A DNA stretch of 64,000 nucleotides from Sporolactobacillus nakayamae (lineage in GTDB: Bacteria; Bacillota; Bacilli; Bacillales; Sporolactobacillaceae): the NCBI RefSeq assembly GCF_900113325.1, contig NZ_FOOY01000004.1:159116-223115 (forward strand), given 5' to 3'. Position numbers and translations under genes: made by a program. Below the pieces are notes generated by a model. The model saw only the letters and a list, made by a program, of their open reading frames with translations, had not been told where the DNA came from and did not search any database. This document shows, piece after piece, positions 26,028-33,058 of the stretch (position 1 is the first letter of the stretch; the number at the start of each line of letters is the position of its first letter).

Positions 26028-26228
26028 ATGGATCGCTTACGTTTTGGGTCATTGTTTCGTCAGGTATCTGATGAAATCAAACAACAAAATGAAGAGTATG
26101 ATCAACTACAAAAATTAAATGTCGCACGCTCCAAGAAAATCAAGGAATTACTTCAAAAAAAGTCAGAAAAATTTGACGCGGAATTTGAAGAAAGGCAAAA
26201 AGAAATTAATATCATTCATAAAAAATAG
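26028..26228 (+). CDS. Small coiled-coil protein opposing the DUF6414-like gene
   Basis: This 66-residue, highly charged, almost wholly helical protein (KQQNEEYDQLQKLNVARSKK, then KELLQKKSEKFDAEFEERQK) fits a coiled coil. The ribosome site AAGGAGGTGG at 26012-26021 is ideal and the promoter is strong, so I take it as real. It runs against all neighbours and its last 17 bases overlap the 3' end of the convergent 26212-27141 gene, so its transcript is antisense to that gene unless terminated. No family recognised; a regulatory or antitoxin-like role is a guess. Confidence 0.6.
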   Translation: MDRLRFGSLFRQVSDEIKQQNEEYDQLQKLNVARSKKIKELLQKKSEKFDAEFEERQKEINIIHKK

Positions 26229-27141
26229 CAATTGGTGTTACTAAACGATCACCTTCGTGAATAATTCCCCAGGGACTCAAAAAAAGATCAAAAAAGATGC
26301 TTGGAATCCGATTGATTTCAAATGATGCACCATTAAATAGTTTTTGAAGTTCGTCTTCTTGTGTAATATGCTCCTTAAGACCAATCAGTCTAGAAAGCAC
26401 TTTTACTTTTCTGTTTTGATCCGTTCTCAAAACGATTGATTCAGGTGGTTCTCTCAAAAATTGTTTGTCGATAATTCCAACATTACCAAAATATTGTATA
26501 ATTGCTTTATTTCTGAATGCTTCAGCAAAATACGAAGAAATGTTGTGCAGAAGATTAATGTTGTTTATTCCGGCATCCAAGTTTTTTACGGCTTGTCTTG
26601 CTTCAAAAACCCGTTGATTTTTTGCTTGGTTATTAGTAATTTTCTGCGCAGCCAGTTTCCGTATCTGATCTTCTTCTTCCTCTTCTTCAACACTTTTTCC
26701 AAAGTTAAAAATCCCTGACATTGAGTTCATATTCGTTAGTTTGTTAATCATCTCAAAGTCGTAAAAATTATAGGCGGATTCTGTAAATAGAAAATCTCCT
26801 TCTCTAAAGTCAGTATTTGTATTATCTTGCCTAATCTTCCCCTGTAAGTTATCAATTAGAACATCAAGAAGATGATCGTGAAAAATTTTATTCATTATAT
26901 CTTTCTGACTATCAAGTATTTTCTCGTCAGTAGTTTCTCCCTCAACGGTTTGTCTTGCAAGCTTTGCCCCGACAACCATTTGTGCATTGATCTCAGAGTT
27001 TTTGACTTTCTGTGAGGATGTTGCTTGTCCAACTTCTTTTGCAGTGGCAACTTCACTAGCGACAGTAGTTGGTACACTTCCATTTAACTGTGCCAAGACA
27101 GAGTTTATGAGGTTTATATCTAAATAAACGATTTCCTTCAT
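26212..27141 (-). CDS. DUF6414-like protein
   Basis: The N-terminus EIVYLDINLINSVLAQLNGS fits the start of DUF6414 proteins (YLD..xxNSxLAQ), found in phages and defence-rich regions; function is unknown. The rest is helical with Gln/Glu/Lys-rich segments (KSVEEEEEEDQIRKLAAQKI) and a conserved-looking C-terminus (IPSIFFDLFLSPWGIIHEGDRLVTPIAIFYE). GGAGGT precedes the ATG. It lies between the repressor and the terminator at 25.8 kb, inside two direct repeats of a coding remnant, with the small opposing gene at its 3' end. The family assignment rests on the first 20 residues. Confidence 0.5.
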   Translation of the reverse strand: MKEIVYLDINLINSVLAQLNGSVPTTVASEVATAKEVGQATSSQKVKNSEINAQMVVGAKLARQTVEGETTDEKILDSQKDIMNKIFHDHLLDVLIDNLQGKIRQDNTNTDFREGDFLFTESAYNFYDFEMINKLTNMNSMSGIFNFGKSVEEEEEEDQIRKLAAQKITNNQAKNQRVFEARQAVKNLDAGINNINLLHNISSYFAEAFRNKAIIQYFGNVGIIDKQFLREPPESIVLRTDQNRKVKVLSRLIGLKEHITQEDELQKLFNGASFEINRIPSIFFDLFLSPWGIIHEGDRLVTPIAIFYE

Positions 27142-27253
27142 AATTTTACCTCCGTATAATTAAATTATTTTTTGGGAGAGTATGATGAAATTCATGAAGT
27201 AATAATCTGTAACTCTCAACATTCATTAATGTGATTTTTCATTTTCTTAACTT

Positions 27254-27325
27254 CTATGATGTATATTTCTTGTTCGGAGAGCGCATTGCCAGGACTTCGA
27301 GGATCTTGTCTTACTTGCTGATCAG
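27254..27325 (-). pseudogene. Decayed copy of the 41-residue small gene
   Basis: About three quarters of roughly 70 bases match 25862-25940 (TTCTTGTTCG, AGCGCAT and CTTCGAGGA blocks in the same orientation). Translated on the minus strand it keeps DKILEVLAMR, then a one-base deletion shifts the frame, and a TAA interrupts it upstream. It sits directly downstream of the repressor gene. Confidence 0.55.
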
Positions 27326-27383
27326 TGATAGGAGTGCTTTTGTTTCAAAAAAACAAAACGGCTGAATGTCTTATTATAGTCAT

Positions 27384-27710
27384 TTACTTTTTATTCTTTT
27401 TCATCTGCCGGCGCACTTTAATAAAGGTGCGTGCTTCTTCTATTTCTTCATCAGACCACTTGTCCTTATCGAAGAAGTACATTTCATTCTTATCGCTAGA
27501 AGTACGAATGTCGCTATCACCTAGAAGGTAGGGCCTAGAAACATCAAAGAAGTCGGCAATTTTCTTTAATAAATCAATAGAAGGCTGCCTTTCTCCACGT
27601 TCATACATTCCAATTGCACTCTCACTTAATTTAAGCCGATCGCCTAAATCCTTTTGAGTAATGCCTTTTTCAATTCGGAGCGATTTTAACCTGTTTTTAA
27701 ACTCTTCCAT
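27384..27710 (-). CDS. immR: Prophage repressor, ImmR/Xre type
   Basis: A 108-residue protein with an N-terminal Xre helix-turn-helix (RLKSLRIEKGITQKDLGDRL, then SESAIGMYERGERQPS, about residues 5-60) and a short acidic C-terminal tail. It has no S24 autocleavage domain, so induction must use a separate protease; ImmA at 23.5 kb is the obvious partner, as in ICEBs1. The ATG at 27710 follows AGGTGATATT. It is divergent from the Cro-like gene across the operator region. Confidence 0.88.
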   Translation of the reverse strand: MEEFKNRLKSLRIEKGITQKDLGDRLKLSESAIGMYERGERQPSIDLLKKIADFFDVSRPYLLGDSDIRTSSDKNEMYFFDKDKWSDEEIEEARTFIKVRRQMKKNKK

Positions 27711-27732
27711 AATATCACCTACTAAGATAATA

Positions 27733-27836
27733 ACACGATATGTGTGTATATTTAATATACTTATAAGAAAACGCACTAAACGTGTTGACAACACGTAAAG
27801 TGTGGTTTATATTAAATTCATAAACACAATACGTGC
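27733..27836. promoter_or_regulatory. Divergent operator region with three related palindromes
   Basis: A perfect 17-bp palindrome ACGTGTTGACAACACGT at 27780-27796 overlaps the -35 of the rightward promoter. Related half-sites recur as ACACGATATGTGT (27733-27745) and ACACAATACGTG (27824-27835), all built on ACAC/CGTG. The layout is that of a lambda-like switch with three operators. Confidence 0.75.
27785..27813 (+). promoter_or_regulatory. Rightward early (cro/lytic) promoter
   Basis: TTGACA, 17-bp spacer, TATATT. The -35 is embedded in the central operator, so repressor binding would block it. The complementary strand of the same palindrome gives TTGTCA, a possible -35 for the leftward repressor promoter. 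Confidence 0.8.
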
Positions 27837-27853
27837 GGAATGGTGGTGAAGAA

Positions 27854-28075
27854 ATGAATAAGCTACTTATTGCAAAAAGACTTATTACTCTACGTGCTAA
27901 AAAGTCCCGAGAAGAGGTATCGGTTGCAAACAATATAAGTATTAGTGCATTACAAATGTATGAGAATGGTCAAAGAATTCCTAAAGATGAAATTAAGGTT
28001 CGTTTGGCTAAATACTATCAAGTCAGTGTTCAAGATATTTTTTTTGACGACAATCCGCACAATATGTGTTCTTAA
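27854..28075 (+). CDS. Cro-like Xre-family regulator
   Basis: 73 residues made up almost wholly of a helix-turn-helix (KRLITLRAKKSREEVSVANN, SISALQMYENGQRIPKDEIK). As the first gene of the rightward operon, opposite the repressor, it is the expected lytic-side regulator. The ATG at 27854 follows GGTGGTGAAGA. Confidence 0.8.
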   Translation: MNKLLIAKRLITLRAKKSREEVSVANNISISALQMYENGQRIPKDEIKVRLAKYYQVSVQDIFFDDNPHNMCS

Positions 28076-28097
28076 CTAACTTTAAGGAGGCGGATCA

Positions 28098-28313
28098 ATG
28101 CTGACGAACACGGAGCTGCTCTTGGTTCAGCTCAATAACAAAATGGATCGGTTGATTGAATTAATGGAAGGCAGCCAACCGTATGAACCAAAAAATGAAC
28201 TTCCCGATTTTCTTCAAATGTCTTCAGTATGTAGCGCTCCTTTAATTAAACATAGCAGTTATGAGTGTGGAGCAGCGGGTAAGGATGACACAAATGAGAG
28301 GGGGCGAGTGTGA
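28098..28313 (+). CDS. Small early prophage protein
   Basis: 71 residues with a helical start (NTELLLVQLNNKMDRLIELM) and no recognised motif. AAGGAGGCGG precedes the ATG and the stop overlaps the next gene, so it belongs to the early operon. Confidence 0.6.
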   Translation: MLTNTELLLVQLNNKMDRLIELMEGSQPYEPKNELPDFLQMSSVCSAPLIKHSSYECGAAGKDDTNERGRV

Positions 28314-28492
28314 CGGTGGATTATAAAGAGTTAAGTCAACTTCGTATTGATACAGAGGCAGTGATTCTTGAAAAAAATAAAGAAATTGCAAAAACTGTTA
28401 CTTTTCTATGCCGAGAATTGAGAATTGCTAACATCGAAAAAATAACTCCGCAAATGGTGGCAGCCATTGCAGAGTTGTCAAAGCAGAATTAG
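28310..28492 (+). CDS. Small early prophage protein
   Basis: 60 residues, helical and charged; GTG start four bases after AGAGGGGG and overlapping the preceding stop. Unrecognised. Confidence 0.6.
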   Translation: MTVDYKELSQLRIDTEAVILEKNKEIAKTVTFLCRELRIANIEKITPQMVAAIAELSKQN

Positions 28493-28653
28493 TCATTACC
28501 TTCAGATTCGTATGGGTTTTGGACGGCTTTCAAAAACAATTTGTACGCTTCAGCAGCTTGTTTATCTGTGACGAAGTGACTTGAGCTCGGTTGACCGAGC
28601 CAAGCAATGGTTATGTCTCTAGCAATTTCATCATTTGATGCATGTTCACTCAT
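28489..28653 (-). CDS. Small prophage protein on the opposite strand
   Basis: 54 residues, MSEHASNDEIARDITIAWLG to the C-terminal LKAVQNPYESEGND. The minus-strand start is preceded by AGGAGGTGG at ideal spacing. It is the only minus-strand gene between the early promoter and the lysis genes, and its end meets that of the preceding gene head-on (4-base overlap). Small counter-oriented genes of this sort occur at this position in many Bacillus phages; function is unknown. Confidence 0.7.
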   Translation of the reverse strand: MSEHASNDEIARDITIAWLGQPSSSHFVTDKQAAEAYKLFLKAVQNPYESEGND

Positions 28654-28735
28654 GTATTCCACCTCCTATCTCTATCAGATAGGAATATTATACCAAATAA
28701 AATGGCCTGAACTGACCTATTGGAAAGGGGGAAGC

Positions 28736-28960
28736 GTGTTGGAAAAGCGACTTTATTATCCACCATTGAAGCCGAAGGAAGCCTGTGATGTCTTTTTAAA
28801 ATATGTTGAGGCGTCCATTGAAATGAGCAAGAGAAACTTGAAGAAATACAGTGATCTTGGATTTGAAACAGCAGTTGTTGAAGCTCAAACGGAATTAAGA
28901 GTGTATGAAAACTGCAAAAGAGCATTAACCGATTATCTGAATGGTTATTATCCGGAATAA
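28736..28960 (+). CDS. Small early prophage protein
   Basis: About 74 residues (EKRLYYPPLKPKEACDVFLK ... GYYPE), helical. GTG at 28736 or TTG at 28739 follows AAAGGGGG. Unrecognised. Confidence 0.6.
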   Translation: MLEKRLYYPPLKPKEACDVFLKYVEASIEMSKRNLKKYSDLGFETAVVEAQTELRVYENCKRALTDYLNGYYPE

Positions 28961-28976
28961 AAAGGGGCGTGGATGT

Positions 28977-29489
28977 GTGTCAATCGGTGCAAAGTTAAAA
29001 AATGCAATGAAGATGAATGCGGTGAAAGAAGCTGATCTGGCGGTGGATGTTCATTACTCCCGGCAGGCGGTCAGCGCATGGGCGAATGGGAGACGGCGTG
29101 TTCCTGGTGATGTGCTGCCAAAGCTGAGCAACAAATTTGACGATCCGGATCTGTTCATGGAAATCGGAGTGCTGGCAACAGATGGCGTGTCGCTGCCGCC
29201 TTTGGATGGTGATTATATTCGTCAGGATACGCTTGCCATGATTGATTTGGTGCAGAAAGAGACGCAGGAAGCGATGGACAAGCTGGCCGATGCGCAGCTT
29301 TATAAGCCGCCAGAACATGCGACGGAAAGGGACAAGCAGACGGTCAGAAGCATTAACGAGGAGGTACTTGAAGCTGCCTGTTCTATGGTCAACTTGGTAC
29401 GTGTCAATTGCCATGAGTATGGGCTTTCCTATCGCGCAACTTTTCAGAGTTTGGAAGTTACTTTGAAAGCGAGAAGGATGCGGAAATGA
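28977..29489 (+). CDS. Helix-turn-helix prophage protein
   Basis: The first 60 residues form an Xre-like DNA-binding domain (AVKEADLAVDVHYSRQAVSA, then WANGRRRVPGD). The rest is helical with a conserved-looking C-terminus (VNLVRVNCHEYGLSYRATFQ). GTG at 28977 is at good spacing from AAAAGGGGCG. It is probably a second early regulator; its ATGA junction with the next gene indicates coupling. Confidence 0.7.
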   Translation: MSIGAKLKNAMKMNAVKEADLAVDVHYSRQAVSAWANGRRRVPGDVLPKLSNKFDDPDLFMEIGVLATDGVSLPPLDGDYIRQDTLAMIDLVQKETQEAMDKLADAQLYKPPEHATERDKQTVRSINEEVLEAACSMVNLVRVNCHEYGLSYRATFQSLEVTLKARRMRK

Positions 29490-29653
29490 ACAAGAACGTC
29501 CGAGCAGTACGCGAGCTTAGCAATCTAGCAATCTTGTTTGACGAAATGGCATGCAGAATGAGTAGCACTGAGTTTACTCATTTTGTGCAAGAGCATGATC
29601 GTTTGGAGCAGTTGAACGGAATTCAATTGATCGAGGTGAAAAAGCATGAATGA
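29486..29653 (+). CDS. Small early prophage protein
   Basis: 55 residues, MNKNVRAVRELSNLAILFDE to VKKHE; ATG overlaps the preceding stop (ATGA) and the 3' end overlaps the next start by 8 bases. Translational coupling supports it; unrecognised. Confidence 0.55.
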   Translation: MNKNVRAVRELSNLAILFDEMACRMSSTEFTHFVQEHDRLEQLNGIQLIEVKKHE

Positions 29654-29810
29654 AGTCATGGAACGGATCAGCGAGCTGGAAAAGATCCACAGCGGTTTGA
29701 AGAAACTTGGATGTGTTTGGAGCGAATGTTGGGTGATGGCAGAGCTTGCAGAAATGAAAGTAGCGTTAAAGCGCATGAAAAAAGCCTCCGCGGCAACGGA
29801 GACCTGTTGA
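29646..29810 (+). CDS. Small early prophage protein
   Basis: 54 residues, helical, with three cysteines (GCVWSECWVMAELAE and a terminal Cys). GAGGTG precedes the ATG. Unrecognised. Confidence 0.55.
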   Translation: MNEVMERISELEKIHSGLKKLGCVWSECWVMAELAEMKVALKRMKKASAATETC

Positions 29811-29884
29811 AATGCTTCATCAATCAAATAGGATATGTGTCCATTTTAACATGCAGTGCTGTAGTGGACAAGGGAGGTAGGCAC

Positions 29885-30097
29885 TTGGAAGTGAAAAGCG
29901 ATCTGGTTGGTGTTGTGAAGCAATTTGATTGCTTGATTGACGCAAAGAAGAAGGAACTTAGGTGCTATTTAGACTCAGGCATTTCATCTAGGAATTGGCT
30001 GTATACGATCAATGACGGGAAGCTACTTGGTCTTGAACTCAGTCGTGCGATTGTCATGAACGAGTTGGGATTGAAGCCGGAAGACAGCATTGAGTAA
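29885..30097 (+). CDS. Small early prophage protein
   Basis: 70 residues from a TTG preceded by AGGGAGG at 7 bases (EVKSDLVGVVKQFDCLIDAK ... GLKPEDSIE). The frame is open upstream without a start signal. Unrecognised. Confidence 0.55.
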   Translation: MEVKSDLVGVVKQFDCLIDAKKKELRCYLDSGISSRNWLYTINDGKLLGLELSRAIVMNELGLKPEDSIE

Positions 30098-30112
30098 CAG
30101 GAGGGAGCGACC

Positions 30113-30421
30113 ATGGAGAATGTTCAGATCATTTTAAATGAGAAGTTTTTGCAGGCCGAGGTTCAAAAGCTGATCCGTGCGGAAATGGTGTGGTGGCACA
30201 TGGACGATCTGAGAGCGAAGACCGGGAAAAGCCAGAACTGGCTGAAGGACAACATTCTGTATCAGCCTCGGTTCAGAAAAGAGCTGGAGACGTTCACGCA
30301 TTTTCCAGAATCGCAAGGGGATAAGTGGTGCTTCATCGCGGATAAAATGGAGCAGTTTCTCAAACTCCATTTCAGAGATATTTTTGTTCAGGAAGAGTGC
30401 AAAGTTCGGCGGTTAGGGTGA
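30113..30421 (+). CDS. DUF771-family prophage protein
   Basis: 102 residues with the features of DUF771, a short helical phage family: MVWWHMDDLRAKTGKSQNWL near 25-45 and a GDKWCFIADKMEQFL end. These resemble excisionase-type winged helices, so DNA binding is likely but unproven. CAGGAGGGAG precedes the ATG. Confidence 0.7.
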   Translation: MENVQIILNEKFLQAEVQKLIRAEMVWWHMDDLRAKTGKSQNWLKDNILYQPRFRKELETFTHFPESQGDKWCFIADKMEQFLKLHFRDIFVQEECKVRRLG

Positions 30422-30518
30422 CGATTCGAAACAGGAGTCTGATCTCCTGTCGAGTGTGGGCGGTGCCTCACTCCTGACGAGATAGCCTGTCAGATTACAA
30501 GTTAAGGAGATGGAGAAC

Positions 30519-30914
30519 ATGGCAGACATTAATCTGCAAACATTAGCCGGTGGTGCCGTCGCGGAACGCTTCAACAGAGAGCTGCAGCAAGTGTTAAACA
30601 ACATTGCGGATCCGAATACCGATGCGAAAAAGAAACGGAAGCTGACCATTACCGTAACCTTCGCACCTAAGGAAGATCGATCACTTGCCAATATTTCGGT
30701 TTTGGCAAAGAAGGGGCTCGTACCGGCAAAAGAGATCGAGACTTCGTTCATGCTTGGTCAGGATCAGAACGGTCACGTTGTCGCCAAGGAGCTCGTGTCT
30801 GGTATTCCTGGTCAAACATTCATCGATCAGGATGGCGACATAGCCAGTGATAACGGTGAAAAAGTGGTTAAGTTTGAAACAAGCAAATCAAAAACAGGGA
30901 GTGATTCAAAGTGA
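30519..30914 (+). CDS. Early prophage protein of the phage 'replication terminator protein' family
   Basis: 131 residues starting MADINLQTLAGGAVAERFNR, with the DPNTDAKKKRKLTITVTF block typical of this widespread Firmicutes phage family, commonly annotated as a replication terminator protein on weak grounds. The ATG at 30519 is preferred over the one at 30510, which touches AAGGAG. It overlaps the next gene by 4 bases. Confidence 0.7.
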   Translation: MADINLQTLAGGAVAERFNRELQQVLNNIADPNTDAKKKRKLTITVTFAPKEDRSLANISVLAKKGLVPAKEIETSFMLGQDQNGHVVAKELVSGIPGQTFIDQDGDIASDNGEKVVKFETSKSKTGSDSK

Positions 30915-31630
30915 TTAAAGAAGCACTTGAATATCTTGTCAATCTCGGTAATACCCGAGTGGAACAAGTGGGGGATCAACAATTTTCAACGCAACCTTTG
31001 TACCTTGTAAAAGAACCAACACCTGAAGAAATCAAGGTTCAAAGTCTTTCAGGTCTTGCCGATTACATCATTTCTAATTTCGATGAATTCGTTACAGGCT
31101 CTGGTCGGCTCATGGTTCATGTCATTGATCCGGTAACGGTTGTTGCATTCTCTCAATTGAATTTTGATCAGAAACGTAGCCGGTTTATTCGAGCAGAAGC
31201 AAATTTACCTTCATTCTCTTTCGATCGCTTCTATGGAACGGAAGAGTTCAATGTAAAGCTCCAATCCGCTTTTCTCAAATCGCTGGACCGCGATGTATTA
31301 CTTCAAGTGGTTGGCAATCTTCAAGAAGAAAATGTTGCGAATACTGGTGATGATGGGGTGACTCAGACCGTAGTCGTGAAAACTGGTGTTGCTACGTTAA
31401 ATAAGGCTGAGGTCCCTAATCCGGTTAACCTTGCACCATTCCGGACGTTCACCGAAGTCGATCAACCTTTCTCTGATTTCATCTTCCGCATGCGAACAGG
31501 ACCTACTTGCGCACTCTTTGAAGCAGATGGAGGTGCTTGGGAGCTGCAAGCCATGAAAAATATCAAAGAGTTCTTGGCTGGAACATTGGACGAGCTCATT
31601 GAACAAGACAAAGTCATCATCATTGCTTGA
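30911..31630 (+). CDS. Conserved early phage protein (DUF2303-like)
   Basis: 239 residues, predicted alpha/beta, with blocks SLSGLADYIISNFDEF, VHVIDPVTVVAFSQLN and a C-terminal FSDFIFRMRTGPTCALFEADGGAWELQA-type end, consistent with the DUF2303 group often found beside the preceding family in phage early regions. Function unknown; association with recombination or replication is inferred from place. Confidence 0.55.
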   Translation: MIKEALEYLVNLGNTRVEQVGDQQFSTQPLYLVKEPTPEEIKVQSLSGLADYIISNFDEFVTGSGRLMVHVIDPVTVVAFSQLNFDQKRSRFIRAEANLPSFSFDRFYGTEEFNVKLQSAFLKSLDRDVLLQVVGNLQEENVANTGDDGVTQTVVVKTGVATLNKAEVPNPVNLAPFRTFTEVDQPFSDFIFRMRTGPTCALFEADGGAWELQAMKNIKEFLAGTLDELIEQDKVIIIA

Positions 31631-31646
31631 AATAAAAAGCCGGACG

Positions 31647-31701
31647 GTTCCTGCCCGGCGCAGGGGTGACGCCAAGCGTTGCTCCTGCAGCGGGCAGGAA
31701 C
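31647..31701 (+). ncRNA. Long hairpin RNA between early genes
   Basis: GTTCCTGCCCG (31647-31657) pairs exactly with CGGGCAGGAAC (31691-31701). Inside, GCAGG pairs with CCTGC and GACGC with GCGTT around a 3-base loop. No T run follows and a ribosome site comes 10 bases later, so it looks like a translation- or stability-controlling structure rather than a terminator. Confidence 0.6.
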
Positions 31702-31724
31702 ACCGATAGAAAGGAGACGATGGT

Positions 31725-31886
31725 TTGGCACTCAAGACAAACAAAGACTGGTATGGGTTCTTCGCCACGCTGGAAGTAAACATGATCGTTCAGGACAAGT
31801 CTCATGTCGTTGCCTATGCCAAGGAGAACAAATGTAGGTATTATCGCATGGCGAAGCAGGAACGGCAGGTGAAGGGCATTGGCTAA
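31725..31886 (+). CDS. Small early prophage protein
   Basis: 53 residues from a TTG 7 bases after AAGGAGA: ALKTNKDWYGFFATLEVNMI ... RQVKGIG. It directly follows the long hairpin and overlaps the initiator gene by 8 bases, so the hairpin may affect both. Unrecognised. Confidence 0.6.
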   Translation: MALKTNKDWYGFFATLEVNMIVQDKSHVVAYAKENKCRYYRMAKQERQVKGIG

Positions 31887-32766
31887 ATTCAGGCAAGTTC
31901 ATGTGAACTTTTGGTCGGATCCGAAAGTGATGGAGGAAATGACTCCTGAGGATCGTTATTTCTATCTTTACTTATTAACCAATCCCTTGACGTCTCAAAT
32001 AGGTATTTATCAGATTACCAAAAAACAAATGGCTTTTGACCTTGGCTACTCACTTGAAACGGTCAACAGCTTGATTAATCGATTTGAAACGCATCATCGG
32101 CTAATTAAATACAACCAGGAGACGCGAGAGATTGCCATTATAAAATGGGGCAAATACAACCTTAATAAGACAGGTAAACCGGTGCTTGATTGCATCGATA
32201 AAGAATTGGCATCTGTCAAAGATGTGTCCCTACTTACTTTAATCATTGATCACATTCCTAACAATACGATTGTAGAGCGATTCTTACGTGTCGCTAACGA
32301 TACGTCTAACGACTCGTCAACGACAGGTGGACAAGAAGAAGAAAAAGAAGAAGAACAAGAAAAAGAAAAGACTTCTTGTCGCAAAACGAAGTTTTCCGAC
32401 GAGCACCTGGAAATGGCGAATCTATTACTCTCTTTGATTCAAGCCAATAACCCGAATTACAAAGCTCCGTCAAAGTTAGAGAAATGGGCAAATGATATTC
32501 GCTTGATGATGGAACGAGATAAGCGCACGAAAGAGCAGGTTGAGTATTTAATTCGTTGGTCCCAAAGAGATGATTTTTGGAGCACGGTCATTTTATCTCC
32601 GAACAGCCTAAGAAAAGGTTTTGACAAAATGGTTGCCCGTTGTCGGCAAGAGAGCAAGCAGAAACAGAGCAGAGGTTTTCCTGCGAATCGCGCTCAACAA
32701 AACGACGCGGCAATTGAAAGGTGGTTGAGACAGAGTGAATCAGTCGCAAGTAGCGCATCTGGTTAA
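31879..32766 (+). CDS. Phage replication initiator (winged-helix replisome organiser)
   Basis: 295 residues. The N-terminal winged helix (KFRQVHVNFWSDPKVMEEMT ... LGYSLETVNSLINRFE) is the pattern of phage replication initiators of the replisome-organiser/DnaD group. An acidic Glu/Lys-rich linker (about 150-165) and a helical C-terminal domain (KFSDEHLEMANLLLSLIQAN to the RKGFDKMV block) follow. It precedes the helicase loader and helicase, the standard order. TTG start. The linker-coding DNA holds short iterons (32294-32327), a likely origin. Confidence 0.78.
   Translation: MAKFRQVHVNFWSDPKVMEEMTPEDRYFYLYLLTNPLTSQIGIYQITKKQMAFDLGYSLETVNSLINRFETHHRLIKYNQETREIAIIKWGKYNLNKTGKPVLDCIDKELASVKDVSLLTLIIDHIPNNTIVERFLRVANDTSNDSSTTGGQEEEKEEEQEKEKTSCRKTKFSDEHLEMANLLLSLIQANNPNYKAPSKLEKWANDIRLMMERDKRTKEQVEYLIRWSQRDDFWSTVILSPNSLRKGFDKMVARCRQESKQKQSRGFPANRAQQNDAAIERWLRQSESVASSASG
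32294..32330 (+). other. Candidate phage replication origin iterons
   Basis: CTAACGATACGT and CTAACGACTCGT are tandem 12-bp units (10 of 12 bases equal), followed by a partial CAACGACAGG. They lie in the middle of the initiator gene, directly before an A/G-rich tract (32334-32371). Phage origins are often inside the initiator gene; this is sequence pattern only. Confidence 0.4.
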
Positions 32767-33058
32767 GTGCATTGTGAAAATGTATCCGTATGTGGTCGCA
32801 GATGATACATACATGAACATCTGGCTTGCGACGACAAAGCACGCGGATTTCGAAGCAACGATGGAGCGCTTCTACCGCTACGTCAGCGATCCTAAAAGCC
32901 GTCATGCTGTTCCATTGCCTGCTGATCTTGTCGTCAATGGACGCGATTCTGGGCTGTTTCAGGAGACCGAGAAAATGCGGCAATGGGAAGCGGAAGCAAA
33001 GGCGCATCCGGTAGATAAGAGCAGCTTGCCGCATTTGGAGGTGTTCACAAATGATTGA
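32735..33058 (+). CDS. Replicative helicase loader/inhibitor
   Basis: 107 residues, helical start (QVAHLVKCIVKMYPYVVADD, then TYMNIWLATTKHADFEATME) typical of the SPP1 G39P-like loader family that brings the helicase to the initiator. The C-terminal part is unstructured. It overlaps both neighbours, the initiator and the helicase. Confidence 0.75.
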   Translation: MNQSQVAHLVKCIVKMYPYVVADDTYMNIWLATTKHADFEATMERFYRYVSDPKSRHAVPLPADLVVNGRDSGLFQETEKMRQWEAEAKAHPVDKSSLPHLEVFTND

